A stretch of DNA of 64,000 bases from Fratercula arctica (Eukaryota > Chordata > Aves > Charadriiformes > Alcidae): NCBI GenBank assembly GCA_947846985.1, contig CANTUZ010000001.1, positions 182,728,955 to 182,792,954 on the forward strand, given 5' to 3'. A program made the translations under genes and the position numbers. Below, piece after piece: positions 1 through 13,100 of the stretch (position 1 is its first letter; each line of letters opens with the position of its first letter). The notes beneath the pieces were generated by a model. The model searched no databases, was not told the DNA's origin, and saw only the letters and a list, made by a program, of their open reading frames with translations.

Positions 1-1048
1 CTTCCAAATTTTTTTGTTGTTTAAACATTCCACTGCTTTTATTAAAAAGACCTCAAGAACCAGGTTAGTACACCATACTACTTAGGGCAAATACTACTTT
101 TTTATAGGACCTTATTCACTTAGAACAATAAAATGCATTGTTCCTTTATTTCTCATTAAAGCATTTCTCAACAATTTAGAGAAAATACTCTTGTGAAAGT
201 GTTCATTTTAACCTCAAATATGATTCACAGGCAAGCCAGTCTGTGATGTGAAAACGTTTTTGCTGCCACAGGACAGCCAGAAGAATATTGAATGTGCATT
301 GTTCATTAGCGTTTATTAGCCTGTCCATTTAACTAATTAGCAAGATTATGTAGTTGGCGCTCAGCCCACAAGATTTTCTTGACGGGAAATTAAACAGTAT
401 CATTTAGAACATAAAATGGCATTTACCAAACTATCTTGCAATGTGGCTCACTCCCCAAGTAAATGCTATCATTCTTGCCACATCCTCAAGCATCCTGCTT
501 CCCAGTCAACTCTGTTATTCACATCATCTTCCCAGCCACAGAATCACAGAATCGTAGAGTTGGAAGGGACCTCTGGAGATCATCTGGTCCAACCCGCCCT
601 GCAGAGCCAGTCAGAAACTTCACCACACTTTTTCCAAACCCAGTCACAGCTTAGGAATCACTAAAGGATGGAGTTCAGTGCAAGTACAGGCTTGTCCAAT
701 TGATCTGTTGCTCCTAAAAACTGCTTCCCCATTTTTCTCCTTGCCATTCCTTTTCTAGCACACTCTGTAGTCTGGAAAATGACAATTTTAAATATATACA
801 AAACTCCCTTTCTCCTAAAATGAGACAGTGAATACAGAACAAAAAGGTTTGTTGGTGTCATCATTAGATACACAGTATTATCAGCACCTTCCTGCCAGAT
901 AAAGGAAACCTATCCTCTGCTGGATTGCAGAGCAATTCAAGACGCTTCTTTCCTTAACGGTTGCACACAGTATCTCCTTCCAACTGAGGAAAAATTCCAA
1001 CAACAATGAGCAATCTGAAACCATGGTGAGAAGTACTCGAAAATTCAC
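1..1048. other. PPHLN1 intron (3' part off window)
   Basis: AT-rich intronic sequence with one CR1 tail fragment at 537-612. I looked for the next periphilin exon on the minus strand and did not find it. Nothing else was recognised. Confidence 0.6.
537..612 (-). mobile_element. CR1 LINE 3' tail fragment
   Basis: About 75 nt matches the CR1 3' end in reverse: cagaatcacagaatcgtaga, then ttggaagggacctctggaga and catctggtccaaccc. The 5' edge is approximate. It lies 5' of the leftmost PPHLN1 exon on the plus strand, hence in the next PPHLN1 intron, in the same orientation as the gene. Confidence 0.85.
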
Positions 1049-1131
1049 CTTTGATGAGGGTACTGTTGTGGAGCCCGAAGGTGATGCATCTCTTGATGTT
1101 TTCAGTGACTGAACTGAAGTCCTCTCTTTAC
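1049..1131 (-). CDS. PPHLN1: PPHLN1 coding exon, VQSLKTSRD segment
   Basis: This 83-nt exon has acceptor aactgtag and donor gtgaattt. Joined to the preceding exon it encodes [20 protein letters not shown] and ends in VPSSK on a codon boundary. The segment is recognisable from periphilin. It is the most 3' exon of the gene in this window; the next expected exon, starting near the LDKPSRLTEKE segment, was not found at 1-1048. Confidence 0.88.
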
Positions 1132-4100
1132 CTACAGTTAAGAAAAAAATAACAACTGTAAAATTATATTAAAGATGTATGTTGCAAATATACTTACTGG
1201 CTTAGAAAAATTGCAGTGAAATTAACTCAAGTCAGACATGAAATCTATACCCTCCACCATCTGATAAATACTGAAAACACTTTCTTCTCTTTACAAAGAG
1301 AGAAGAGATATAGCTATATATTTTCACATATTTAGGAAAAACCATTGTCTTTTTTTTTAACATTAACCAAAAGGGCGTATCAATATGATTTGGCAAGATG
1401 ATGTGGTTTTACTTTTTAATATTCCTGTAATAATATAAACAGGTGAAACATTAGACACCAGTCAATCACTCCAGGAAACCAGACAGTGAAGGAACTGGTT
1501 TAGCAGGCCACAGTATGTTGAAAAGCTCTCCTGCCATGGGAAACAGTCCTGTTTTTGTACCAACCACAGGCTAGATGCTCTTTGTATTACCAGTGTTTTT
1601 CTTGTAAGACTTAAAATCGGCAAAATGACAATTCAAATGCACTGTGCTAATCACAGGTGCTAATCACAGTCTGTGCACAGCCTTGCCACAGAGCAGTTGC
1701 AGGCAGCCCACAGCAGCAGAACTGGTTGCAGGGTAAACTACTACTTTTCAACCTGTGGTCCAGGGATTACATCTACAGGATCTGCAAAAGGTAAGTAAGA
1801 AAAGCAAATATGTGTTGTCAGTAGGTCTCAATTAACTAGACTATTCCCACTCACTGGTAAATGGCTGACTGTTCACAAATGGAAAACAATACAGACTTAC
1901 CTAGGTTTCCATTAAATTTGTATCAATACAATTAAGAAATGGATGAATTAAAAAGTCTATCAAATACTTATGAAAATTGTGATATAAATTATTTTAGTAG
2001 AACCATAAATAAATATGAGTTTAATTTAATGAGGCAAAGCAATAAAGAGCAAACATGGCATCCCACTCCTAAGAGCTGAGCTATTTTCTTTTTTCACTCA
2101 ACACCATAAAATAAGACTGCATCGCGCTGTGTATTTTAAAATACCACCACCTACGCAAAAAATGTAAGGAAAAGTCTATGCAAAATGCAAACTTTTAACA
2201 ATAGGAAATGTTTAAGAGGTATTTGAGAAGTTGGTCTTACACTCTTTCCCCACATTTTCATACGCTACATATAGTGTAGACAATACAGAGCAAAGATCAA
2301 ACATCTGATCATCTCTGCACATTGTTAGAGGCAAGTGAGTTACTGGTATGATGTTGAAGGACTAATAATCCATGCAAAAGTCTTCACAGCTACTGATGGG
2401 TCTTTCGAAAATGCTACTGAAAAAAGCTGGGGAAGTTACTCTGGCAAAAGCAAACATTCCAAATTGCACTCCAACTCTTGATTTGAAGATGATGGTAAAC
2501 GGAGAGGATACTTAAATAAGGCTGCTTGCTATGTTTTTAAGAATTTCTAGTAGCCATAAAACAAAAGAGGAATTATGAATTGCCTTTAACTAAAAAAGCT
2601 CTTTAACAATAAAAAGAAATAGCAAAAAGAAAAAGCTGTGAAAAATTTAAAGTTCCAATAAACACAAAGTATATGACAAAACCAAAAACATGAAGATAGA
2701 AATAATCATGTCTTTAACCTGTCATACTCCCCAAAGGCACAGAACCTCTCCCTCGACACCACCAAGTAACACAGACGTTTTGCTCCTGTGATACCTGCTT
2801 TTCAGCCCCATTGATGAGCTACCTTCTTTAAAATTTACAGACTACTCCAATTCTGCCTCCTACATGCCACCTCCATCACGCTGGATTCTTTTAAGATTAT
2901 CCCAATTGAGTCGATTATGCGTATCTGCTTGAATAGATGAAATAAGCTGATACAAGTGACAGTAACTTATTCAAAGTTAAGCAGATAGAGAAACCACCAT
3001 TTAATTTGGAGGCATTATTAGGAGGCCATTTCTTCTGAATGCGTGTGGCTCTTTTGAACCCACAAGCCCTACATCTACACAATTGAACATGACGCTTTCC
3101 AAGTGCCGCTACTTGCCTCCTTGCATCTCCTCAGCACACCACACTCTACAGACCCCTTACGGACTGGCCCGGTGAAAGAACACCACTTTGCTTCTCTCCA
3201 TGCACTCTCACCATGGCTGAACGCCTGTCCCATCCCATGAGCCCTTTCCCTCCCTTTACCAAGCTTCTTTATGTGCCCCCAGTTTTCTTTGGTCAAATCC
3301 TGCATTTATCCTAATTTATAAAGTGCTGAAGAGCATGGGATACTCCTCCTTCAGTGGAAGTCATCAAGCCAAACTGATTCAGACAGCATGATTCTAAACA
3401 GTATTATGATATTTAAAAAGACACCGTATTGCAAGTTCCACAGGATATAGTATATACTTTGGATGTTGTAAATCCATTTAAGTACAGACTAAAATGTACT
3501 GCTGACATATGAGATATGTCTCACTTTATGGTTCTTTTAAATACATAATACATGAACTTACCTAAGACAAATCATATTCAAACACAATTCTAAAAGTATT
3601 ATTTAAGCCATTTATACCTTGTGAATAGGCCATTTTAATACAGTCATCTAGAGAAACAGTTTAGTAGTACTAGTTTCCAGGGAACGGGCAGATATAAAGA
3701 AATAGTGCAGTGTACAAGCCATGTGGTCTCTTAAAAATGATTTAAAGATGATGGGGAGAAGTGTTTAACCATGCTCTTTAAGCACAACAAAAAGAGCTTC
3801 TACAAGTATATTGGAAGCAAAAGGAAGACCAAAGAAGTTGTGGGCCCACTGTTGAATGAGACAGGAGTCATGGTGACGGAGGATGCAGAGAAGGCAGAGT
3901 TACTGAATGCCTTCTTTGCTTCGGTCTTTTCTGCTCGGCCCAGCCCTCAGAAGTCCCAGGCATTGAATAAAGTAACAGGGAAAGAAGAAGACTTCCCTTG
4001 GGTTGAGGAGGAGCGAGTGAGGGATCAATTAGATCATTTAGATATTCACAAGTCCATGGGCCCCGATGGGATGCACCCGAGAGTGCTGAGGGAGCTGGCA

Positions 4101-7100
4101 GAAGTCATTGCTGGGCCGCTCTCCATCATCTTTGAAAGGTCCTGGAGAACAGGTGAGGTGCCTGAGGACTGGAGGAAAGCCAATGTCACCCCAGTCTTCA
4201 AAAAAGGCAAGAAGGAGGAGCCAGGGAACTACAGGCCGGTCAGCCTCACCTCCATCCCTGGAAAGATGATGGAACAGCTTGTTCTGGGCGTCATCTCAAG
4301 GCACGTGGAGGAAAAGAAAGCTATCAGAAGTACTCAGCATGGATTCACCAAGGGGAAATCATGTCTGACTAATCTGATAGCCTTCTACGATGGCATGACT
4401 GGATGGATAGATGAGGGGAGGGCGGTAGATGTGGTCTACCTTGACTTAAGCAAAGCGTTTGACACGGTCTCCCACAGCATCCTCATAGGGAAGCTTAGGA
4501 AGTGTGGGTTAGATGAATGGACAGTAAGGTGGATAGAAAACTGGCTGAAAGATAGAGCTCAGAGGGTTGTGATTAGGGGCACAGAATCTAGTTGGAGACC
4601 AGTGACGAGTGGTGTTCCCCAGGGGTCAGTACTGGGTCCAGTCCTCTTCAATATATTCATCAATGACCTGGATGAGGGGATAGAGTGCACCCTCAGCAAG
4701 TTTGCTGATGACACAAAGCTGGGGGGGGCGGCTGACACACCGGAGGGCTGTGCTGCCATACAGAGAGACCTGGACAGGTTGGAGATCTGGGCAGAGAGAA
4801 ACCTTATGAAATTCAACAAGGGCAAGTGTAGGGTGCTGCACCTGGGGAGGAACAACCCCATGCACCAGTACAGGTTGGGGGCTGACCTGCTGGAGAGCAG
4901 CTCTGTGGAAAGAGATCTGGGAGTCCTGGTGGACAACAGGATGACCATGAGCCAGCAATGTGCCCTTGTGGCCAAGAAGGCCAATGGCATCCTGGGGTGC
5001 ATCAAAAAGAGTGTGGCCAGCAGGTCAAGGGAGGTCATCCTCCCCCTCTACTCTGCACTGGTGAGGCCACACCTGGAGTACTGTGTCCAGTTCTGGGCTC
5101 CCCGGTTCCAGAAGGACAGGGAACTGCTGGAAAGGGTGCAGCAGAGGGCTACCAAGATGATTAGGGGACTGGAACACCTCTCTTATGAGGAAAGGCTGAG
5201 GGATTTGGGTCTCTTCAGTCGGGAAAAAAGACGGCTGAGGGGGGATCTTATCAACACTTATAAATACTTAAAGGGTGGGTGTCAGGAGGATGGGACCAGG
5301 CTCTTTTCAGTAGTGCCCGGGGACAGGACAAGAGGCAATGGGCACAAACTTGAACATAGGAAGTTCCATCTAAACATGAGGAGGAACTTCTTTACCCTGA
5401 GGGTGGCAGAGCACTGGAACAGGCTGCCCAGAGAGGTGGTGGAGTCTCCATCTCTGGAGACATTCAAAACCCGCCTGGACACGTTCCTGTGTAACCTGCT
5501 CTAGGTGACCCTGCTCTGGCAGGGGGGTTGGACTAGATGATCTCCAGAGGTCCCTTCCAACCCTATGGTTCTATGATTCTATGATTCTATGGTTCTATGA
5601 TTCTATGCAACTAGAAAAAAATCCCCAAAGCCACAGACATAAATGCAACCTCCTCTCTTGACCAGCATCTTTTCTGGTTTGTGAAGATGTCTGCTTCTAC
5701 TTTGCTACTTCCATTATTGTTTGAGTAATTCTGCCAATATACTACAAATGTGAAAGAAGTCTGCTCAAAATTTTAGGAAAACCCTGAAACAATCCAAAAT
5801 TTTATATTATTTCTCCCAACAACTTTTTCCTGTTCCTGGTAATTGTGATCTGCACATCTACAACATTTCTACAAATTTAGTTGAATATTGCATTTTTCTC
5901 TGCCCCTCCTACACTTAGAGGAATTCAGGGTCACTAAGTATTGCTACAAAATGTTAAAAGAACTGCAATAATGAGCTAGAAAGATAATTTGTATTCCCCA
6001 AGGAGTGAAATGATTCCTCTATATTTAAACAATGTTAACTAAACTCCACAAGATCTTTTTTGGCAAGTGCTACCTAATGGTCCAGCTTGCCACTCTGGAA
6101 ACACACAATATGCCTATCAGTGAATAAAAAAAGATGTAATTCATTTTTTAAGATCTGCCAAAATGAACAGTAGATTTGTACAGTTCACTAGAAAGCATTT
6201 GCATAAGGGAAAATCAAATCAGATTAATTTACATAAGCGGTACAAACAGCAGCGGCTAAAATTGTAGTATACTAAAAAAAGCAATTTTGCCCTTTTTCAA
6301 GTTATTTAAATAGGAAAACCTTAAATATTTTCAAAACAGATGATTCATTAGATTTCTGGGAAAGATTAACAGCCAAGCTTTTAAAAGGCAGAACATACAC
6401 AGTATAGGCTTAACTGAGATACATTTCACATTTCTTTAAGAAAAATAAGATTTGAGAGAATCTGACGATGAGACTAAATTGCTAAAAACCAACCAGCTTC
6501 AAAACCCTAATAATACAGTTGTAAGAACATTTTCAGAAAATGTAAAAAGTAGCAGTATGTAATTTCTCCAATTTTTTTAATCCCTCTTTTCCCCTGGTTG
6601 CAGGAAGAAAAGTCTTCATCTGCTATAGATGACGGTGAAGTTTCTTGTAAGGGAATCCAATGAAGCACATAAAGAAGTAGCAGGAGCAGTTGATGCTAAA
6701 AGGAAAATAACATATGATACCAGAAAAAGCTGTGCAGCTAAAACTCCTACAGTCAGGCTGGAGCTGCTACTGAAATAACACCTACAATCTCCCACATGAA
6801 ATGCATAAGGGAACAGAGAGTACAATGAAACAACCAAAGACCAGACAACACATAATTGGTACAAAATGTCTAGTTTTCTCATTGTAAAAGACAGCATGTA
6901 AAGAAAAAGGACTTATACAGTGAGCTGCAGTTTCACCTCACTAACCAGTGCTCATCATTAATCCAGCATTACCTTGCTGAGAAGAAATATTTCTTTTATG
7001 TAAAGATGACATACTTCTGCTATGCTGGGACTGGTGGAAAGGATAGGCTTTGCTTCTTTCAGGAGAGTAGCTCCTGCTGCTGACACTAGAGCCAGATCTG

Positions 7101-10100
7101 CTGTGTGGAGAATCCCTTCGGCTCCCTGGCGATTCCCTGAAGAAAGGAGAGTCTCTCTTATGAGGGGATCGCTCTCTCATATAATGAGAAGGATAGAAGC
7201 TTTTTCTTCTGAAGCCATCTCTGACCTCCCTTTGAAGACAACAGAAAAATAAAAGTTACTTGGTTATCCTTCCAACGTCTGTGGAACAGCACTAGATAAT
7301 ACAATGGCAAGATTTAATGTCTGGTAAATACAAATATGTTAGCTGTCATCTGCAGAGCACGTCTGAAATCTTCAGCATTGTTAGAGTACTAAACAACGAA
7401 TGAAAAACAAGTAGGAAAGTAGAACAAAAATGTATGCGTATGTATTTTTTTCAGATTTCATTCAACTGCATCGCCAGAAGCTAATTCCTTTTTACTTCTC
7501 AATAATACAGCTAAAATGTAAGAGAAAGAGACACTGAAGAAATTGGACTCTCACATTTTATTTCTTCAGATTCACTCCACACTCCACCTGGAAATCAAGC
7601 CTTAGTTTACAATAGCTAAAAATGCATATACAAATATTGCTCACACTATTTGGCTGTTTGTCAACTCTGTTTTTCTCTTACCCTTATTTTCAGGGGACCA
7701 TGTGCCTCATTTGATTTCATACATCTTGCTATGGGAAATATCACTGAGGGATTTCAGTTTCTATCCAGCAAGGACAAAAAAAAGAAAACTGCAGAATATC
7801 TATCCTCATGCCTATGTATCCACCCAAGGTGAAACACTGAACGAAAATAGGAAGATTTATGCCTCCTAAAAAGCCTATATCTTTCACAATACACAACATT
7901 CATTTTGAACTTTACAGTAAAATGTCACAGACACACTCAGTATTACATGAAACCCAACTGTTTTGAAAACATATTCTAGTAAACACCAAAACTTTCTACT
8001 AAATTTACATATTGTTACTCCAGACCATACCCCAAATGTCCTGGTTACCTGCAAATTATATTAATATACACATATATGTAAAGGTCAAAGAAACAGTATC
8101 CAATTTAACTTTCCCTAAGGAATCTCAAAGCTAACAAACATAACAAGTAAACACCTACTGAATCTAGACTTGTGACATTTGCCTTGGTCGGAAGACACAC
8201 TGCTAAGAGAAGCAAGTACTTCTCAGCTCCTCCACAGTATTCCTAAGTAAAAACAAAGACTTCATAGCATTTATAGGAAGCCAGAATGTACCTTATTTCA
8301 CTGTTTTTCTCTCCTATTTCTCATCATAGTCCAGTATTTTAAATAAGGGAACGTCTCACAGAGACTAGCAAAGATCTAGTGGTCTCATTTAGCACAGTGT
8401 AGCTATAGCTAATTTTATGTTGGTGGATAAAAGAAAAAAAGCCCTCTAGTGTACAATTCCTATAGCATGTTACAGGCCCACGTTTGTGACGGGGTAACAA
8501 AGGACTTCAGCGTGCAAAAGGCGTTTTGGACTACTGAAATGACACAGGTAGCACCACAGTAACACAAACCCTATTACACCAATGTGTTTTATGCAGTGCT
8601 GAGTTACTTTTTGCATGGAAAGCACATCTGCACGACTGGCTCTGCTTTGGAGCACGAACATCCCACAAGCAACACTGAGGTTACCCTGCGATAGAAAAAT
8701 CATGGGGGCAGGGGCATAGCCGGTAAAAATACAGACAGTCCTTCAGCTTATTTCTCCAGTTCTAGATGGAATAAAGTATCAGGATAAAACAAATCTTTAT
8801 TTTTAAAATTTTCGTATGAAACTAAAGTATGAATCAATAGCTCTCAGACACCCTGTTTTTTCAGTAAAACATCAGCAAAACAAAGCCAGGTTTTACAGTT
8901 AAATAATTATTTCACTGCTAACAGACCAGAGGCCTTTTATAGGTATCTTATCTTACAGAAAAGCATATTTTACATATCTGCATACCAAAACTGATACAAG
9001 ACAATGTTACACAGACTTATATCTAACAGGTGTGCTAAAAATCAATATTTATTTCCTTTCTAAACACCTTTTCTTCTTCTTCTGTTTACTGTGACACTTT
9101 CTTCTCCCCAAGCGAGCCAGCAAAAGAAACAATTAAGGAATTGTTAAATAGTACTCTATTTAATAGCCTCTATAGAGTAGCCATTGTATAGATACTTACA
9201 TCAAAGAATGAATCAGCCCAGAATACACAGAAGGATAATCCTCCTGCTTTCTTCAAAGGCCTAAGAGCAATATGCCCACGCTACTCTTTAGGAAATGTGC
9301 AGATGAACAGGAGACTTTCCAGAAGGAGATAATGGAAATTACCAGACATTGAGAAAACCTGTTTAATGAAGAAACGCTCAAACCTCTTTATCCACTTCAG
9401 TTTAGCAAAATAAAATCTTAAGAAGCCAGGCAAGTTCTCAAACCTATGAGATATAGCTGAAAATAGGGAACTAATGCTTTATCTACATTACATGTAGACT
9501 TAAAGTGAAAATTCAGACTTTAAGAATAATAGAAAGATTAGCTCAACACTGAACTACCTTGCCTAGTTCAGTGGGGGTTTTAAAATTTATTAAAGAACAT
9601 ATTGATCAAATATTTGTCAGGAATGAGTTATGTACAGCACACTTTTTCTTCAGTTTCCTTCTAATCTCTCTCTTTAAATAATCTTACTTATCTTTAAAGC
9701 ATAAGCTTTCTGGCAGAGCAGTACACCACTTGTATGCCCAAAGCACGTTTTTATTAGCAAGTTATTAAACCCTAGTATACAGAGAAGTTTATTATGGAAA
9801 TGTTTACAGAGCCCCAGCTACTGCACACATACAATAAATGCTCTAATACGCAGAGAAGCATTTAGAAAACATCATTGAAACACAATTTTAAACAGGAAAA
9901 CATTTAAAAGCCTCATTCTACAATAATATTATGTACAAAAAAGTAGAATCTCACTTTCATTTTTTAAATTTTCATTTTATCACTCCATGTTAATTCTTAA
10001 CTGGACCCTATCTCATACTGAACACCCAAGCCATTAACTATATTAAATCTGTTTCGGAGAGCATAGCAACAGCACAGCATTTCTGATGTTTTCCATCAAT

Positions 10101-13100
10101 GTAACAAACTACACCGAACAGAACAAAATAAGCATTGTCTTACCTCCCCCAGCACCCTCCCCCCTTAAATACTTAAGCTAACATACACCTGCAATTTGGT
10201 AATGAAGGCCCCAATTCAGCAAAGTAGTTAAGCACATGCTTCAGATTCCAACACATACTCAAAACGTTTATTGAGCGGGGACAATATTTAATAGAGATGC
10301 AAGATGTTGTGCTCAGTTGTAACTTTAAAAATAGAACTAATGCCCTTAATAACAAATACAGGATTAATCCCTTTTATATAGGATCCCTCTTATCTTTATA
10401 CTTTGTAGTCACATCTCACACTTAGTCCTGAAAGCAGAAGCCAGTTCTCTCAGCAGGACTGAGCAAATACAGGAAGTATTTGCCTTTTTAACCTCCACGA
10501 AACTTAACCATTAAGTTCTCACTAAAGCTGATAATCTTGGATGAGCTCCTGATGTTTTATAAGTAAACAGCCATACCCTGATATACCATCCGCCAAGGGC
10601 AGCTGAGAGAAGAGCACAAGCCTAAGAGTTATTTCAGTAAACCATCAGTTCCAGTTTCTTGGAGGAAAACCTGCAAATACTGAATAGGTACGGCTTTCTG
10701 CATAGCAGGAGACCAAGGGAATACAACACAAGGGAGATTTTCTGTAGCCAAAGGATCAGAGACGCCACCTTTACTAGGCTACCACTACCACACTGAGTAC
10801 TTCTGGTCTCATCCCTCCCTGCCATTTGAAGCCCAGCAACCATTCAGCAGCAATGCTCTGGGAAACTGAGGGCTCCAGGAAGCCTTCTCGTTTACAAAAG
10901 GGAGTGGTAGAGCTTAAGCTATGCAAAACAAAGACTAACACAAACTGGAGTGTCAGTTTTATCATTTAAGAGTACATAAAGGCAAACTTCAATCACTAGC
11001 TAGCTGTGAAATGGCTAGAATGGAGGTGTACTTGGGTACATGAAAGCACATCACATGCAATACAGGGAAAAGTTTTGTTTGTAAGAGGAGTCTTAGTTCA
11101 CTACTGGGCAACTGTGCACAATACCTCATGCTTACTATTCTCTTGGACTTCTACATCCCAATACAGACATCCATCTTTTCAATTAAAGCATTAATCTAGG
11201 ATGCGGTCCAGCCATAGAGGACACATCTCGCACTTCTGATACTGTACTGAAGAGACTGGCAACTCCACAGCGTATCGCTATGGAGCGGAAACTGTAGGTT
11301 TTTATCAGTAACTCACAGGTGAATGCAATCTATTGACTAGATAAAAAGTCAACAGCGAAGTTTGTGTGATCCTTATTGTTATTGTCAAAGGGGTTAGATA
11401 TACCATTTATAGGCTCGGGCTTGATTACTAACCTTGCCTAAAAGTAGCTCACACAATTTTAAAAATAAATTGAGGAAATAAGACAGCAGGCTTCAGTGTA
11501 AAAAGACAAAACAGACAAGATTTGAACCATGCCTTCTAACTCAATACACTTGGTATGTCTCATAACACATAGGCAAGGGGAAGGGGGAGGAAGAGTGAAA
11601 CAAAAACAAGAAAACCCTCTTGCCTTCTTTGTCATGACGCTGCAGGGGCTAATAGAGCTACCAATGTGATTCAGATAATGTGGAAACATTTAATAAAATA
11701 CACTACACCCCTGACCTCTAAGTTTCTCAGAAGATTTGCTGCATTAAACATCCAAAAAGCAAACACGAAGAGTCAAAACCACCTCTACTTTTAACATCTT
11801 CACAGTAAATGTAGGTGGTGGAAGATTCCAGCCACCATCCTCTCTCCCAGAACTCCTTCCCTTTCTTTCCAAAGCATACAGTACATGTTTGTGCAACAAA
11901 CCAACAATCTACTTTAGTTCTGCTTTAGAGACTTACTATAATCTCTTCTAATTGTCCAAAGATCTTTATGCTGATTTATCACAAGCTAAAACAATACAGT
12001 GAATTGCACCACTGTAGATACAAGTAATTGCATCTGGTTCCGTCAGCTTTCATTTGAACATTTGAAATTATGACAGATTTTTTATGACAACTGGTTTTCA
12101 ACATTTTATGACTAAGCAAGTAACTGCAGTACTTGTAAGTGATATTTGCATTTGCTTTAAATGAAATTAACATAATTAGGTCTAGTCAATGTAATCTTAT
12201 TAACAGCTTTTTGCATGAAGGCAAAAGGAAATAGGCATTGCGAAACTGGTAAATTTCATGTAGAGAAGGATAACTAGACTTACCAAATCTACAACAAAAA
12301 AAATTAAAAATATATAAATGCTTCACAATTCTTATGTTGCATGTGGTGCTACTGAAGTAATCGTATGCAAACACCAAAAGCCCACACTGACGCCACTTGT
12401 CTACCTCATGAAAAGCTACTAAACTCGTCTCCCGTCAAGCTTGGATATCATGACAGATCAGGGACAAGACAACTTGAATATTATAGCAACATTAGAGACA
12501 AATGCCCCTATGTCCTTTTAACTGAATAGTAAAGCTATGCACTTCAACTGAAACTGGCAATCAGATTACACTCCTCTCTACCCTTAGTAACGAGTACCCT
12601 CTTTTCTACTGTCATCGACAATGTATTTACTAAACTTGCTGGAAGATAAGACCACACAATAAAAGTATATTTAAACTCAAACTCTTTTTCTATTATCTGC
12701 CAGAGAGAAACTATGGTCAAGCATACAGATAAGGACAAAGGCACAAGAAATAAATACAGAGCTGGAGTCCACAAAAACAGATTTAAATTCCAAAGAATTA
12801 AGACCAAACAGCTTTATAAAACTGTATGCAGAATAAAGACAAAATATGTTAATTAGACCAATCAAGAGCAAATTAGACAAAATAATTGCATTCAAATGCA
12901 TGTGATCTTGGCTTCTTTTTTTTTTTTTTTTTTTTGAAAATGAGGGCTTTGTAAGGCCCTGCAATTTCTCTACAATAGAAAATAAATCATAGGTCTAAAG
13001 TTCCAGAGTGCATATTTCATTAAAGTGATGGACCAAGTTACAATTTCTATTAACGGCTACAACAATTACTTCAGCACAGAATTTCACTGATAAAAATATT

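Larger units (their letters stand above)
1132..6972. other. PPHLN1 intron
   Basis: About 5.8 kb, AT-rich. It holds the 1.8-kb CR1 copy and a perfect 13-bp tandem duplication at 1644-1669. Some mammalian isoforms have a cassette exon in this interval; I did not recognise a counterpart. Confidence 0.65.

Noticed and set aside
6601..6700. Possible plus-strand exon after ttgcag ([17 protein letters not shown] reading)
   Set aside because: The frame closes quickly, there is no partner exon or known protein, and it lies antisense inside a PPHLN1 intron.
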